Assembly: GCA_903884425.1 (NCBI GenBank)
Contig: CAISEP010000002.1
Location: forward strand, 246,627 to 310,626
Length of the DNA stretch: 64,000 nucleotides
Source of the DNA: an uncultured Caulobacterales bacterium
GTDB taxonomy: Bacteria > Pseudomonadota > Alphaproteobacteria > Caulobacterales > Caulobacteraceae
Reading direction: 5' to 3'
The position numbers and the translations under genes are program-made. Below, one piece after another: positions 26,783 through 36,167 of the stretch; within the stretch, counting starts at the first letter, position 1, and each line of letters opens with the position of its first letter. Below the pieces are notes generated by a model. The model did not search any database, was not told where the DNA came from, and saw only the letters and a list, made by a program, of their open reading frames with translations.

Positions 26783-28081
26783 ATGAACACTCACGCGTGC
26801 ACCGCGTTTCGCTCGTTGTTGATCTGTACGGTGGCAGCCATCGCCTTGGGTGGTGGATCAGCCTTTGCGCAGACCTTTGACCCCGCGGCAGCCACGGCGA
26901 GCCCGCAGCGGAACGAAGGCGTTCTCGACCGCGTGCGGCCGGATTACGACGCGACGGGACTCAGAGATGGCGCGTTCATCATCCTGCCGAAGATCACGAC
27001 GACCCTAGATCTTGACGACAACATATATGCCGGATCAACGACGAAGACGTCGGACACGGTCGTGTTGATCCAGCCCGAAGTGACCATCCGCTCCGACTGG
27101 TCGCGAAATCTGGTAGAAGCCTACGCCCGGGCGACATTTGATGAATACGCTTCAAATGGATCCGAGAACACCAGCGAATACGAGCTTCGCCTCGCAGGTC
27201 GCTACGATCTCGGAGACGCGTCGAACGTCAATGGGGGTGCCCAGTTCGCTCACCTCATGGAGCCGCGCTATCTGACGACCACCACTCAGAACGTCCGTCA
27301 CCCGGTCCAGTTCGACTTGACGGATCTGCATTTTGGTGGCGTCCAGGTCTTCAACCGTCTGCGATTGATCGAGGGCGTCGAACTTCAGGACTACAGCTAC
27401 AACAACGCCAGCACCGTATTGGGTGCGCCTGTTCTGGAAAAGGACAGGAACCGCACGGAGTGGCTCGAATCGGGACGCGCGGAATATGCGGTCAGCCCCG
27501 ACACGTCCGTCTTCTTGCTCGGTGAATTGAACCAGCGCAGCTACAAGCTTAAGCCGCCATCGTCGCTCTATGACCGGGACTCCAACGGCTATGTCCTGTC
27601 TGCCGGGGTCCGCCTCGATCTGTCTCACCTCGCGAGAGGGGAAGTCCGTGTCGGCTACCTGAACCAGTCCTACTCATCATCGGTCTTCCGGACAGTGGAT
27701 GGCTTGTCCCTGCACGGGAAGGTGGACTTCTTCCTGTCTCCGCTCACGACGACGACCGTCACAGCCGATCGTTCCGTCGGAGACGCCGCTGATCCGCGGG
27801 CGTCCAGCTTCGTGACAACCAACGGCGGGGTCGAGATTGACCACGAATTACGCAGGAACGTCATTTTGCTGGGGCGTGTCTTCTACGCCCGCGATGAATA
27901 CAAGGGGATTGATCGCCAAGATGATCGCTGGGGTGCCCGCATTGGTGGCTCCTATCTCCTGAACCGCAATATTGGCGTGAGCGTGTATTACAACTATATC
28001 GACATATCGTCTGCGGGATTGGATAAAATTAACAGCTACCGTGTTAATGAGCTCCTCGTCTCGCTCGTGCTTCAACGGTGA
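26783..28081 (+). CDS. Outer-membrane beta-barrel protein of EPS locus
   Basis: 432 residues from the ATG at 26783, with AGGG 8-11 bases upstream and a signal peptide ending SAFAQ (about residue 29). The rest is alternating amphipathic strands typical of the BBP2-type barrels found in exopolysaccharide loci (LDLDDNIYAG, the early strand with the DDN motif; NLVEAYARATFDEY; the C-terminal strand VNELLVSLVLQR). Such proteins may be the outer-membrane secretion pore or an anchor for the polymer. It lies 100 bases upstream of the Wzc-like gene in the export operon. Confidence 0.85.
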   Translation: MNTHACTAFRSLLICTVAAIALGGGSAFAQTFDPAAATASPQRNEGVLDRVRPDYDATGLRDGAFIILPKITTTLDLDDNIYAGSTTKTSDTVVLIQPEVTIRSDWSRNLVEAYARATFDEYASNGSENTSEYELRLAGRYDLGDASNVNGGAQFAHLMEPRYLTTTTQNVRHPVQFDLTDLHFGGVQVFNRLRLIEGVELQDYSYNNASTVLGAPVLEKDRNRTEWLESGRAEYAVSPDTSVFLLGELNQRSYKLKPPSSLYDRDSNGYVLSAGVRLDLSHLARGEVRVGYLNQSYSSSVFRTVDGLSLHGKVDFFLSPLTTTTVTADRSVGDAADPRASSFVTTNGGVEIDHELRRNVILLGRVFYARDEYKGIDRQDDRWGARIGGSYLLNRNIGVSVYYNYIDISSAGLDKINSYRVNELLVSLVLQR

Positions 28082-28180
28082 CCACTCTTGCCGTTTTCCG
28101 TGTTTCAAGCTGCATCGGCGGCGAAGCGAACCGTTCAATGATCCGCTAGTCTGGTAGACCCGAAAAAGTTAGGCATTCGA

Positions 28181-30388
28181 ATGACAGTGACTGCTAGCCA
28201 AGGTTACGACGGCACAAATCGAGCCGCCGAGGATGGACTGCAGCGCCTCATTTCGATCTTCCGGCGTCGTCTTCGCCTCTTTGGTGGCGTCGTCTTGGTC
28301 GTGCTGGCCGTGGCGATGGTCTGGATCGTCAGCCAGCCGACGCAGTATGTGGCCACGGCAACCCTAAGCCTCAACAACAAGAAGCAACCGGTCGTGACGG
28401 CCACCCCGAACGCCGTCCCGGACCAGGCACCGGACTCCAGCGGCGTCGATACGGAGGTTGAAGTCCTCCGCTCAAGGGCGCTGGCTGAACGCGTCGTCCG
28501 TGACCTTCATCTGGACCAGGATGCCGAATTCAATCCGCGACTGCGGCCGGCCGGAATGGTGAGCTCCATCCGGAAGTTCATTTCGGGACTGGCCCCAGCC
28601 GGTGCAGCCGCTCCCGTGCGGCAAAACGCGGACATCGAATCGTCTACGGACGCACTCATGACTGGCCTGAAGGTGAACCGGGCCGGCCTGACCTACCTGA
28701 TCAACGTCAGTTACACGGCGCTTGACGCGGCGAAGTCTGCACGGATCGCCAACGGGTTTGTTCGCGCCTACTTGTCGTCCGAGCTCGACAGCAAATCCAA
28801 TGCATCGACGGATGCCACAGACTGGCTGAGCGACCGGCTCAAACAGCTCCGCGCGCAGGTCGAGACAGCGGATACGGACCTCCAGCAGTACAAAATCGCC
28901 AATAATCTGATGAGCTCCCAGGGTGCCACCCTGACGGAGCAGGAGATCTCGACCCTCGACCAGCAGCTGGCCCTGACACGGGCTCAGGAAGCGGAAGCGA
29001 CGGCCCGGCTGCAGACGGCGCGACGTCAGCTGGCGAGCGGGTCTACAGGTGAAGACGTCGGGGAAGCCCTGAGCTCACCAGTGATCCAGCAGCTTCGCCA
29101 GCAACGGGCTATCACGTCGAAGACCGTGGCAGACCTCCAGGGTCGTTATGGTGACCGGCACCCGGAAATGTTGAAGGCCAAGCGGGAACTTGCTGATCTT
29201 GATGGTCAGATCCAGGGAGAAATCCAGCGTATCATCTCCAATCTCGAAGCTCAGGCGCAGGTTGCGCGGCAGCGGACGGCATCGATCGAAGCCAGCGTCG
29301 GTCAGTCCCGCGGCAAGCTCGTCGGAAACAATCGCGCGGTTGTGCGTCTCAACGAACTCCAGCGCAACGCCGACGCCGCACGCGCCCTGTATGAGACGAT
29401 GCTCAATCGCTACAAAGAGACCAGCATCGACAAGGGACTTCAGCAAACGGATGCGCATATCGTCTCAGCAGCCGCGATCCCGACCTCTCCGTCCCAGCGC
29501 AAGGGCCTCGAGATGCTGTTCGGAGTTCTTGTGGCCCTTACGGCGGGCGTTGCGTCGATCATGGTCGCGGAGCTACTGGACAACGTGATTTCAGACGGCG
29601 AGATGATCGAAGGCGAGCTTGACACGTCTTACCTCGGTGCGATCCCCCTCCTGTCGTCGACCGCCGACACTCCGGAACTCGCACGGATGGGGCCAGAGCG
29701 CTTCGTCGTCGAGCGGCCCTTGTCGAGTTTCACCGAAGCCATCCGCAGCATCAATGCGTCCGTCCTGTTCTCGCGCCTCGGACAGGACACGAAAGTTGTT
29801 GCGGTCACCTCGTCGCTCCCAGGGGAAGGCAAGACAACCACATCTGTGTGTCTCGCGCGCACCTTGGCCCTTGCCGGCAAGTCCGTCGTCCTGGTCGACT
29901 GCGACCTCCGTCAACGGGCCGTCAAGCGCGTCCTCGGCACCGCACCGGAAGCGGGACTTCTCGAGGTTCTCAATGGTGACGTGACACTCGAACAGGCGCT
30001 CGTCCCCGACGACCTGTCGGGCGCAAGCTTTCTTCCGCTCTCGGATCGGGCTTACACGCCGCGGGACGTCTTCGGATCCAAGGCGATGTCGGACTTGCTA
30101 GAGCAGTTACGGGAAAAGTTCGATATCGTGGTGCTCGACACGGCTCCGGTGCTTCTCGTCACCGAAACCCGGACACTGACCGCCATGGCGGACGCGTGCA
30201 TTCTGCTTGTGCGCTGGCGCAAGACCTCGAAGCGTGCGGTCGGTGCATCCCTGAAGCTCCTGCGCACGGCCAATGCGCCGCTGAGCGGTGCGGCCCTCAC
30301 CCAGGTCGATCTCCGCGAAATTCGATCCATTTCGCAGTCTGACCCGTCGGCATATTATAAGACTTATAAGAAATACTATGCCGAATAG
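28181..30388 (+). CDS. Wzc-like chain-length regulator / tyrosine kinase
   Basis: 735 residues. A Wzz domain follows TM1 (about 31-50), then a long coiled coil (about 215-420), a PxxP-containing TM2 region (TSPSQRKGLEMLFGVLVAL, about 430-448), and a CpsD/BY-kinase domain with Walker A SSLPGEGKTTT (about 544-554), Walker A' VVLVDCDLR and Walker B-like IVVLDTAP. The C-terminus has a five-tyrosine cluster (AYYKTYKKYY), the expected autophosphorylation tail. It controls polymer length and gates export together with the Wza-like protein. Phosphorylation cycling may involve a phosphatase that is not obvious here. Confidence 0.95.
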   Translation: MTVTASQGYDGTNRAAEDGLQRLISIFRRRLRLFGGVVLVVLAVAMVWIVSQPTQYVATATLSLNNKKQPVVTATPNAVPDQAPDSSGVDTEVEVLRSRALAERVVRDLHLDQDAEFNPRLRPAGMVSSIRKFISGLAPAGAAAPVRQNADIESSTDALMTGLKVNRAGLTYLINVSYTALDAAKSARIANGFVRAYLSSELDSKSNASTDATDWLSDRLKQLRAQVETADTDLQQYKIANNLMSSQGATLTEQEISTLDQQLALTRAQEAEATARLQTARRQLASGSTGEDVGEALSSPVIQQLRQQRAITSKTVADLQGRYGDRHPEMLKAKRELADLDGQIQGEIQRIISNLEAQAQVARQRTASIEASVGQSRGKLVGNNRAVVRLNELQRNADAARALYETMLNRYKETSIDKGLQQTDAHIVSAAAIPTSPSQRKGLEMLFGVLVALTAGVASIMVAELLDNVISDGEMIEGELDTSYLGAIPLLSSTADTPELARMGPERFVVERPLSSFTEAIRSINASVLFSRLGQDTKVVAVTSSLPGEGKTTTSVCLARTLALAGKSVVLVDCDLRQRAVKRVLGTAPEAGLLEVLNGDVTLEQALVPDDLSGASFLPLSDRAYTPRDVFGSKAMSDLLEQLREKFDIVVLDTAPVLLVTETRTLTAMADACILLVRWRKTSKRAVGASLKLLRTANAPLSGAALTQVDLREIRSISQSDPSAYYKTYKKYYAE

Positions 30389-30433
30389 GGCGAGCGACCG
30401 TTAGGGGCGGCGGCGCTTGACGGGATTGTTCCA

Positions 30434-32482
30434 TTGAGAAACGCCGACGGGCCGTTGAACCTACGGGCTTCCAAAGCCCCGTTTAAAAATCTCGGAGCTT
30501 TCGAGCCTTTCCGGGCGTCCCTGGGATGGCTGACCGGAGGAGCCGGTTCCGGCCGGGCGGCCAGTCCACGCGGCAACACGTCGAGCCGTATCCTGGGAGA
30601 TGTACGGAGAAACGATGTCCTCGTCATAGCGCCGGTCACCCTGCTCTGCTTTTCAAGCTGGATGCTTTATGGTGCCGATAGCGCCGAATTGTCGCTGATC
30701 ATTGACGCCTTCTGGGGCGTCGCCCTGATCGTGGCCATGGGGCGCAGCCCGCTCCGTGCGAGCCTGTTCGCCCTAGGGTCGCTCCGGCTGATCGCGACTG
30801 CTTTTTCGATACTCCTTGGCTACATCCTGTTCTCCCTGTCATCGCGATTTCCGTTGGCCAGCGCTGGCGTCTGGAGCTGGGTCGGAGACTCGGCCGGCAC
30901 GCTTGATCGCTCGGCTACGCTCGTGGAGGCGATAAAACTACTCGGCCTCGCAGCCGCATTCGCGACCGGACTATGTCTCGCAAGGTCAGACCGCCAAGCC
31001 CGGCTAGCGCTCAACGCGCTGTGTGTCGCGGTCAGCCTGTACTCCGCATGGGCTCTAGGCCAGCACGTGTTTGCACCCTCGAAGGTTCTGCTATCAACAA
31101 AGTTTAATTTCATTGGCCGGCTCACCGGATCATTCTTCAGCGCAAATGCGGCTGCCGGCTTCCTTGGTGCCATGGCCATGCTCATCCTAGCGACAATCGA
31201 TGTCCGGAGGGGCCCGGAGCGCGCGCTCGTTCGACACCAGGTGGTCGATATACTGAAATTTGCCAGCGCTACACTCGTCCTCGGCTGCGTCGTCCTGACC
31301 GCCTCACGCATGGGCGCGATCGCTGCGATCGTGGGACTTTGCGTTGGCTTCCTGCTGTACCCGTGGGCGGGCGCCACCAATCCCGAGCGATGGAAGCAGG
31401 TGTCGCCGCAATTCGCCGCCGTCGTGCTCATGGTGGGTTTGGTCATTTCCGGTCAGTTTTTGATGACCCGGCTCAACGAAATGCAGACCGACGGCAATGG
31501 ACGCTTGGCGGTGTTCGCCGCACACTGGGATGCCTACCTGATGGCGCCGATTACCGGATACGGCGCAGGCTGCTTTTCTGCGGTCAACAAACTGATAACA
31601 AATCCGAACAACTTTGGCTCTCTGTGGTATCTGCGCGCGAGCCATAATGTTATATTACAATGGCTAGAAGAAACTGGCATTATTGGAACCAGCCTCATCT
31701 GCATCATAATTGGCACTATATTACTCGAAATATTCATCGGACTGAGAGTTCGACGGAGCTCAAGGGCGATTATGCGGGGCATAATTTGCGCTAGCGCGGT
31801 CCTGATCGTGCAGGGAATGACTGACTTCACGCTGCAAATTCCTGCTGTGAGCCTCACATGGAGCCTGCTGCTCGGCCTGGCCTTCGGCGTCTCCGTTGGA
31901 GGCACGCGCGAGCAGGCTAGACTACGGGGAGGCTCCGACGCGAAATTCGGTCCGGCTACGAAGTGGTTACCCGCAGCCCTCGGGGCCTTCACGGAGTGCG
32001 CCGCGCTGCTCGTGTTATGGGCCAGCGGGCTGAACGCCGCGCAGCGACATTTTCCGATTGTTCTGACAACCGCATACGAACGCCTGGCGGAGATTGCGGC
32101 CAGGGTGCCAGCTTCGGAGCCTCAGCGACGCATTGTGCGATCAGCCGCGAACTCGGCTTTGCGCCTCGCCCCGACCGACGCCTACGCGTGGACCGTGCTG
32201 GCGGCTACAGACGAGACGTCTGCGAGCGGCCTGCTGGCGTTCCAGCGCAGTTATCAAAGCGATCCATTCGATCCAGACCTCCTCAAATGGCGAACAGCGT
32301 TCGCCGCGCGGGAGTGGGCGAGGCTGTCGCCTGAAATGCATACCGCTGTCCTGGCCGAGGTTTTGGCTGAAAGGGATATCTGGGGTGCCCGCCCCTGGCT
32401 CGAACGTCTAGCGCGTGACTACGCATCGGCCCCGGTGGGTCTCGCCCTACGGATTGTTCTCGAGCAACCCCCCGCTCCCTGA
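30434..32482 (+). CDS. Wzy/O-antigen ligase-like polymerase
   Basis: 682 residues with a TTG start (an internal start is possible, as the first 55 residues are polar). About twelve membrane segments fill residues 60-480. The large periplasmic loop carries the family signature around RLAVFAAHWDAYLMAPITGYGAGCF and the HNVILQWLEETGIIG stretch (each continuous in the protein). The C-terminal 200 residues are soluble and probably periplasmic, rich in Ala/Arg, with a possible repeat-type helical fold. It polymerises or transfers undecaprenol-linked glycans. It is 12 bases upstream of the GT4 gene, in the export operon. Confidence 0.87.
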   Translation: MRNADGPLNLRASKAPFKNLGAFEPFRASLGWLTGGAGSGRAASPRGNTSSRILGDVRRNDVLVIAPVTLLCFSSWMLYGADSAELSLIIDAFWGVALIVAMGRSPLRASLFALGSLRLIATAFSILLGYILFSLSSRFPLASAGVWSWVGDSAGTLDRSATLVEAIKLLGLAAAFATGLCLARSDRQARLALNALCVAVSLYSAWALGQHVFAPSKVLLSTKFNFIGRLTGSFFSANAAAGFLGAMAMLILATIDVRRGPERALVRHQVVDILKFASATLVLGCVVLTASRMGAIAAIVGLCVGFLLYPWAGATNPERWKQVSPQFAAVVLMVGLVISGQFLMTRLNEMQTDGNGRLAVFAAHWDAYLMAPITGYGAGCFSAVNKLITNPNNFGSLWYLRASHNVILQWLEETGIIGTSLICIIIGTILLEIFIGLRVRRSSRAIMRGIICASAVLIVQGMTDFTLQIPAVSLTWSLLLGLAFGVSVGGTREQARLRGGSDAKFGPATKWLPAALGAFTECAALLVLWASGLNAAQRHFPIVLTTAYERLAEIAARVPASEPQRRIVRSAANSALRLAPTDAYAWTVLAATDETSASGLLAFQRSYQSDPFDPDLLKWRTAFAAREWARLSPEMHTAVLAEVLAERDIWGARPWLERLARDYASAPVGLALRIVLEQPPAP

Positions 32483-32493
32483 AGAAGAACAGA

Positions 32494-33579
32494 ATGACTC
32501 ATCCACCTGACTTCAGCATCAATGGACGCTTCCTCCACGCGGCACCGACGGGCGTTCAGCGCGTCGCCTACAATTTGATCCGCAGCCTTGACTCGATACT
32601 TGAGGCGAGTAGCGGGTCAGCACAGGAGTTCGAGGTCCTGACACCGGCCGGTCCGCGCCGGTCTCTCCCCACCGCGCGCATTCCGATACGTGAAATTGGC
32701 CGCAGCACCGGCCAAGTATGGGAACAACTCGCCCTTCCAACCGCGTCTGGACGAGGGCAGCTGATCAATTTCTGCAATGCCGCCCCGTTGCTGGCGGACA
32801 GTGCGGTGACGATGATCCACGACGGTCAGGTCTTCATCACTCCGGAATCCTACTCCCGGAAGTTTGCAGGATGGTACCGATTTTCCCAGCCACGCATCTG
32901 CGCACGAGCCAAGTTCGTGTTGACCGTGTCGGAATATTCAAAGCGGATCCTCGTCGAGAACCGCGTTGCGCCTGAAGACAAGATCATGGTCATCCACAAT
33001 GGAATAGACCATGTGCTTAGTTTTCCCGCGATCCCGGAGACATGCAGCAACTTGGGGCTTGTCCCATTCGATTATGTTGTCATCTTCGCGAATTTTCAGA
33101 AGCACAAGAATTTCGAGCTCATCCTCCGCCTCTGGGCCCGCGGCTACATGGACCGGTTGAAACTGGTCGTGATCGGAGACGTCGACTGGGACGGCGTTAA
33201 AAGCCACTACGGCCTCGATGCAATCCCTGATGTTCTCCTCGCAGGCCGACTGTCAGATGGCGCGGTCCGCTCTCTGCTCGAAAGTGCCGTTTGCCTGGCA
33301 TTCCCGTCCACCACAGAAGGCTTCGGCCTGCCGCCGCTGGAAGCCATGCTCCTGGGCTGTCCTGTCGTGGTCGCGCCAATGGGAGCCGTGCCGGAAGTCT
33401 GCGGTGAGGCGGCCATCTATGCGGACCCGGACCGGCCCGACGCCTGGCGCGCAGCCATTCTCGAGCAGAAAGGCCGGGGACAAGAGCCGCAGCAACGTGC
33501 TGATTTGCAAAGCCACGCCAGCGCCTTCACCTGGCGAAGAGCCGCAGACCAGCTCCTCGCGCTTCTGGACAGGGTTTGA
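32494..33579 (+). CDS. GT4-family glycosyltransferase
   Basis: 361 residues, GT-B fold. The N-terminal domain starts with NGRFLHAAPTGVQRVAYNL. The C-terminal nucleotide-sugar site has NFQKHKNFELIL and the E-x7-E type motif STTEGFGLPPLEAMLLGCPV (the E in TEGFG and the E in PPLEAM). It has no membrane segment and should act on the cytoplasmic face on undecaprenol-linked intermediates. A ribosome-binding GAAGAA precedes the ATG. It is the last gene of the rightward export operon; a 300-base gap follows. Confidence 0.92.
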   Translation: MTHPPDFSINGRFLHAAPTGVQRVAYNLIRSLDSILEASSGSAQEFEVLTPAGPRRSLPTARIPIREIGRSTGQVWEQLALPTASGRGQLINFCNAAPLLADSAVTMIHDGQVFITPESYSRKFAGWYRFSQPRICARAKFVLTVSEYSKRILVENRVAPEDKIMVIHNGIDHVLSFPAIPETCSNLGLVPFDYVVIFANFQKHKNFELILRLWARGYMDRLKLVVIGDVDWDGVKSHYGLDAIPDVLLAGRLSDGAVRSLLESAVCLAFPSTTEGFGLPPLEAMLLGCPVVVAPMGAVPEVCGEAAIYADPDRPDAWRAAILEQKGRGQEPQQRADLQSHASAFTWRRAADQLLALLDRV

Positions 33580-33882
33580 GCCAGCGCGGGGGCCAACCGA
33601 CCACTATGCGCTCAGCCAACGGTCTCATCGCCGCGGCATTTCAACGCACAGGACCGAACCAGCCACAGCAACCGCAGCTGCGTTGATCCGCCCGATCTGT
33701 TCAAATAGCGCTTCGTCGGATTGCCGCTCCACCATCGGACAATCCCGTTTCAAATTCTCGAATCTATGCAGCAATAAACTATAATCGGTAACAATGAATG
33801 ATAGACATTCGGAATGCTCAGCATCGCGTATAATTATTGAATTTTCCGACCGTCTGCTCTACACTTACCGTAATAAATTGGA
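33580..33882. other. Intergenic gap after export operon
   Basis: I see no gene. The right half (about 33770-33880) is AT-rich and likely holds the promoter for the oxygenase gene. No clear terminator hairpin with a T tract is visible after the GT4 stop. Confidence 0.35.
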
Positions 33883-34611
33883 ATGGGGTCCATGACAGGC
33901 TGGCCAATCACCCTCGAAGGCGCGAATAGCGAGAAGATCGCGGCCGACATGAGCTCCTTGGGCTATGGCGTGATTGAGAACGCGGTGCCCCCGGACGCAC
34001 TCATGCAGTTGCGGGCGTTTGTGGAATCGGCCGTGCAGGCCGCTGGTGGCGAATACGTCGCGTTCAGCGGTGCCGATCAGGTCAAGGGCAGCCTGTTCTG
34101 GGATATCGGCAAATCGCCGGAATTCATGGCATTGTGCAAGGACATCTATGAACGCGGTGTGGGCAAGACATTCGGAACCCACGAGTTTTATCAAGTGCTG
34201 AGGTGCCTGTCAGGCGCGACAGGCGACAGACACGGATACTATTTCCACTATGACTCATATGTCATTACCGCGCTGATCCCTGTAATCATTCCCGAGGGAG
34301 ACAAGACCGGGGATCTGATCATGTTTCCGAACTCCCGACCGACATGGAAATATTACGCGCGCAATCTAGTCGACAAGATCTTACTGGAAACGGCGCTGTC
34401 ACAGAAAATCCTGAAATATCTCACTGTGCGCAACATGATCAAGCCGCTTAAAGTAAAGTTGAAGCCCGGTAATATCTACTTTTTTTGGGGCTGCCGTACT
34501 CTGCATGCGAACGAGCCGTGCGACCACTCGGCAATACGGTCAACCGCATTATTCCACATCGTCGATCCCTACGAGACAAGCAGCCTCCGCAAGCGTCTCG
34601 GACGCGCCTGA
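33883..34611 (+). CDS. PhyH-like 2-oxoglutarate/Fe(II) oxygenase
   Basis: 242 residues. A double-stranded beta-helix oxygenase with an iron triad H122-x-D124 (FHYDSYV) and H208 (RTLHANEP), plus R219 (AIRSTALFH) for the 2-oxoglutarate carboxylate. The spacing fits phytanoyl-CoA dioxygenase relatives. Its setting among glycosyltransferases and acyltransferases suggests hydroxylation of an acyl chain, a sugar or a lipid used in the surface polymer, but the substrate cannot be read from sequence. An alternative ATG lies three codons in. Confidence 0.82.
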   Translation: MGSMTGWPITLEGANSEKIAADMSSLGYGVIENAVPPDALMQLRAFVESAVQAAGGEYVAFSGADQVKGSLFWDIGKSPEFMALCKDIYERGVGKTFGTHEFYQVLRCLSGATGDRHGYYFHYDSYVITALIPVIIPEGDKTGDLIMFPNSRPTWKYYARNLVDKILLETALSQKILKYLTVRNMIKPLKVKLKPGNIYFFWGCRTLHANEPCDHSAIRSTALFHIVDPYETSSLRKRLGRA

Positions 34612-34744
34612 CCGCGGCCAGGGGCCGAGGGCGAGGGTATGAGCCCACACTGTCGGCACCCCTTTCGGATGCGGTCCGCGCGACCCTCGAGGTGCAATCG
34701 ATGGCGTTGTCTACCTTTCGCCTGCGATGCCGGCTCGGGCCTCT

Positions 34745-35827
34745 TCAGGAGGGCGCGGCTTTGTCCATCCGCGGCACGGCGAACACACGATCCATCCCTT
34801 GGCGGAGGGCAGCGACGGCCGGTTCCTCAACCCATTTAGCGAGGGTCACAGCGATACATATCACTGTTGCAATGCACAGGACCTCCAGGCTCTGGGCCAA
34901 GACCCCACCCAGATGCATCGCCCGGATCCCCTGAGCGAAAATCACGATGATCGGATAATGCGTCGCGTAGAGCGGGAAGGATAACTTTCCCAGCCACCGA
35001 CTGACCTGAGCCAGAACCCCGTCCGCTTCGGCGTTTCGCGACATCACGATAATTGCCGGAAATACGATGATCGTCAGAGCCAATTCGATGCGCCAATCTC
35101 GGGCGACAGGAAGAAAGAGAGCCCCAGCAAGCACGAGCGCGAGCGGTAAAAGCCCGAACTGCGGCGCGGGAAGCCTTGAGCCAACGCGCCGGATAAGGAC
35201 TCCCATCGAAAACGGATATACGGCCCGCGCCACTCCAAGCCCGAATTCGGCGTAGCTGGGCCCAACATCTAGGGTGTGGTGCACGCTCGCCGCCCACACT
35301 GAGGTCCCCACCCCCAGCAGCGCCACAGCAGCAACAGCGACGGTCGGGAGATAGCGGAACGCCATGCAATAGGCGAAATTTGCAATGAACTCGACAGAAA
35401 GTGACCAAAACGGCGAGTTCAGTGGAAAACCCCATGAGCGCAGACTGAGAATTTGGGCGGTCGGCACCATGCAGAAATTCATCAAGATGGCGACAAAAGC
35501 AGCCGCCACTGCCAAATCCTTGTATAATATGACGCGCGCCAGTATGACGATACTGCCAAACATCGAACCCGCAATGATCATCGGATAGAGGCGCGCGACG
35601 CGAACCGACATGAACCGCACGACACCCAAGCCAGCGGCGAATTTACTGTCATAGGAGTGGCTGATTACAAAGCCACTGAGCAATAGAAAGAAGTCGACCG
35701 ATAAATGCGCGTACTGAAGGTCCAAACAATTCAAAAGCAGAACATTTAGGTGCAGAGCAACCACGGCTAATGCTGCAACACCGCGCAATCCGTCCATAGC
35801 TGAAAAATATTTCTTCTCAACTGTCAT
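34745..35827 (-). CDS. Acyltransferase-3 (OafA-like) membrane protein
   Basis: 360 residues with MDGLRGVAALAVVALHLN, the catalytic-type His in helix 1, then VDFFLLLSGFVISHSYD, VRVARLYPM and SPFWSLSVEF. About ten membrane segments are visible. It lacks the C-terminal SGNH esterase domain of long OafA types. It likely O-acylates a repeat-unit sugar on the outer or inner leaflet. It is the nearest in-window relative of the frameshifted acyltransferase at 47.9-49.0 kb and shows what that protein should look like. Confidence 0.92.
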   Translation of the reverse strand: MTVEKKYFSAMDGLRGVAALAVVALHLNVLLLNCLDLQYAHLSVDFFLLLSGFVISHSYDSKFAAGLGVVRFMSVRVARLYPMIIAGSMFGSIVILARVILYKDLAVAAAFVAILMNFCMVPTAQILSLRSWGFPLNSPFWSLSVEFIANFAYCMAFRYLPTVAVAAVALLGVGTSVWAASVHHTLDVGPSYAEFGLGVARAVYPFSMGVLIRRVGSRLPAPQFGLLPLALVLAGALFLPVARDWRIELALTIIVFPAIIVMSRNAEADGVLAQVSRWLGKLSFPLYATHYPIIVIFAQGIRAMHLGGVLAQSLEVLCIATVICIAVTLAKWVEEPAVAALRQGMDRVFAVPRMDKAAPS

Positions 35828-36167
35828 AATTTTTGTTCATTTTCTCACTGCGGATGTGTAATATTAAGGTCAAATTCGTGATTTTCTTCTACAAGAGCCT
35901 AATGGCGATGACCGATCGCGACAAGGTTGGCGAGGGGCGGCAAGCAAGACATGTGCCATTCCGCCGCCCGACCCCACGCCCGCGGCCGACACAATGTGCC
36001 AATCCGGACCCAAAGACGCGAGACCGAAACCGACCGCGGGGTCAGACGATCTTCGGCCACCGTCACCCGGGCAGCCAGGGGGCAATCTCGAGCGGCGCCA
36101 AATCATCACGCCAGTGACACCCCTTGTGTGACATCGTAGTAAAGTTCGTCGAAGTAGGGAGCAAAGC
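35828..36167. other. Divergent promoter region, no gene seen
   Basis: This 340-base gap separates the leftward acyltransferase from the rightward polymerase. The left 70 bases are AT-rich (TTTTCTCACTGC to TAATATTAAGG). The remainder is GC-rich without coding character. AGGGAG lies shortly before the GTG of the polymerase. Confidence 0.35.
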
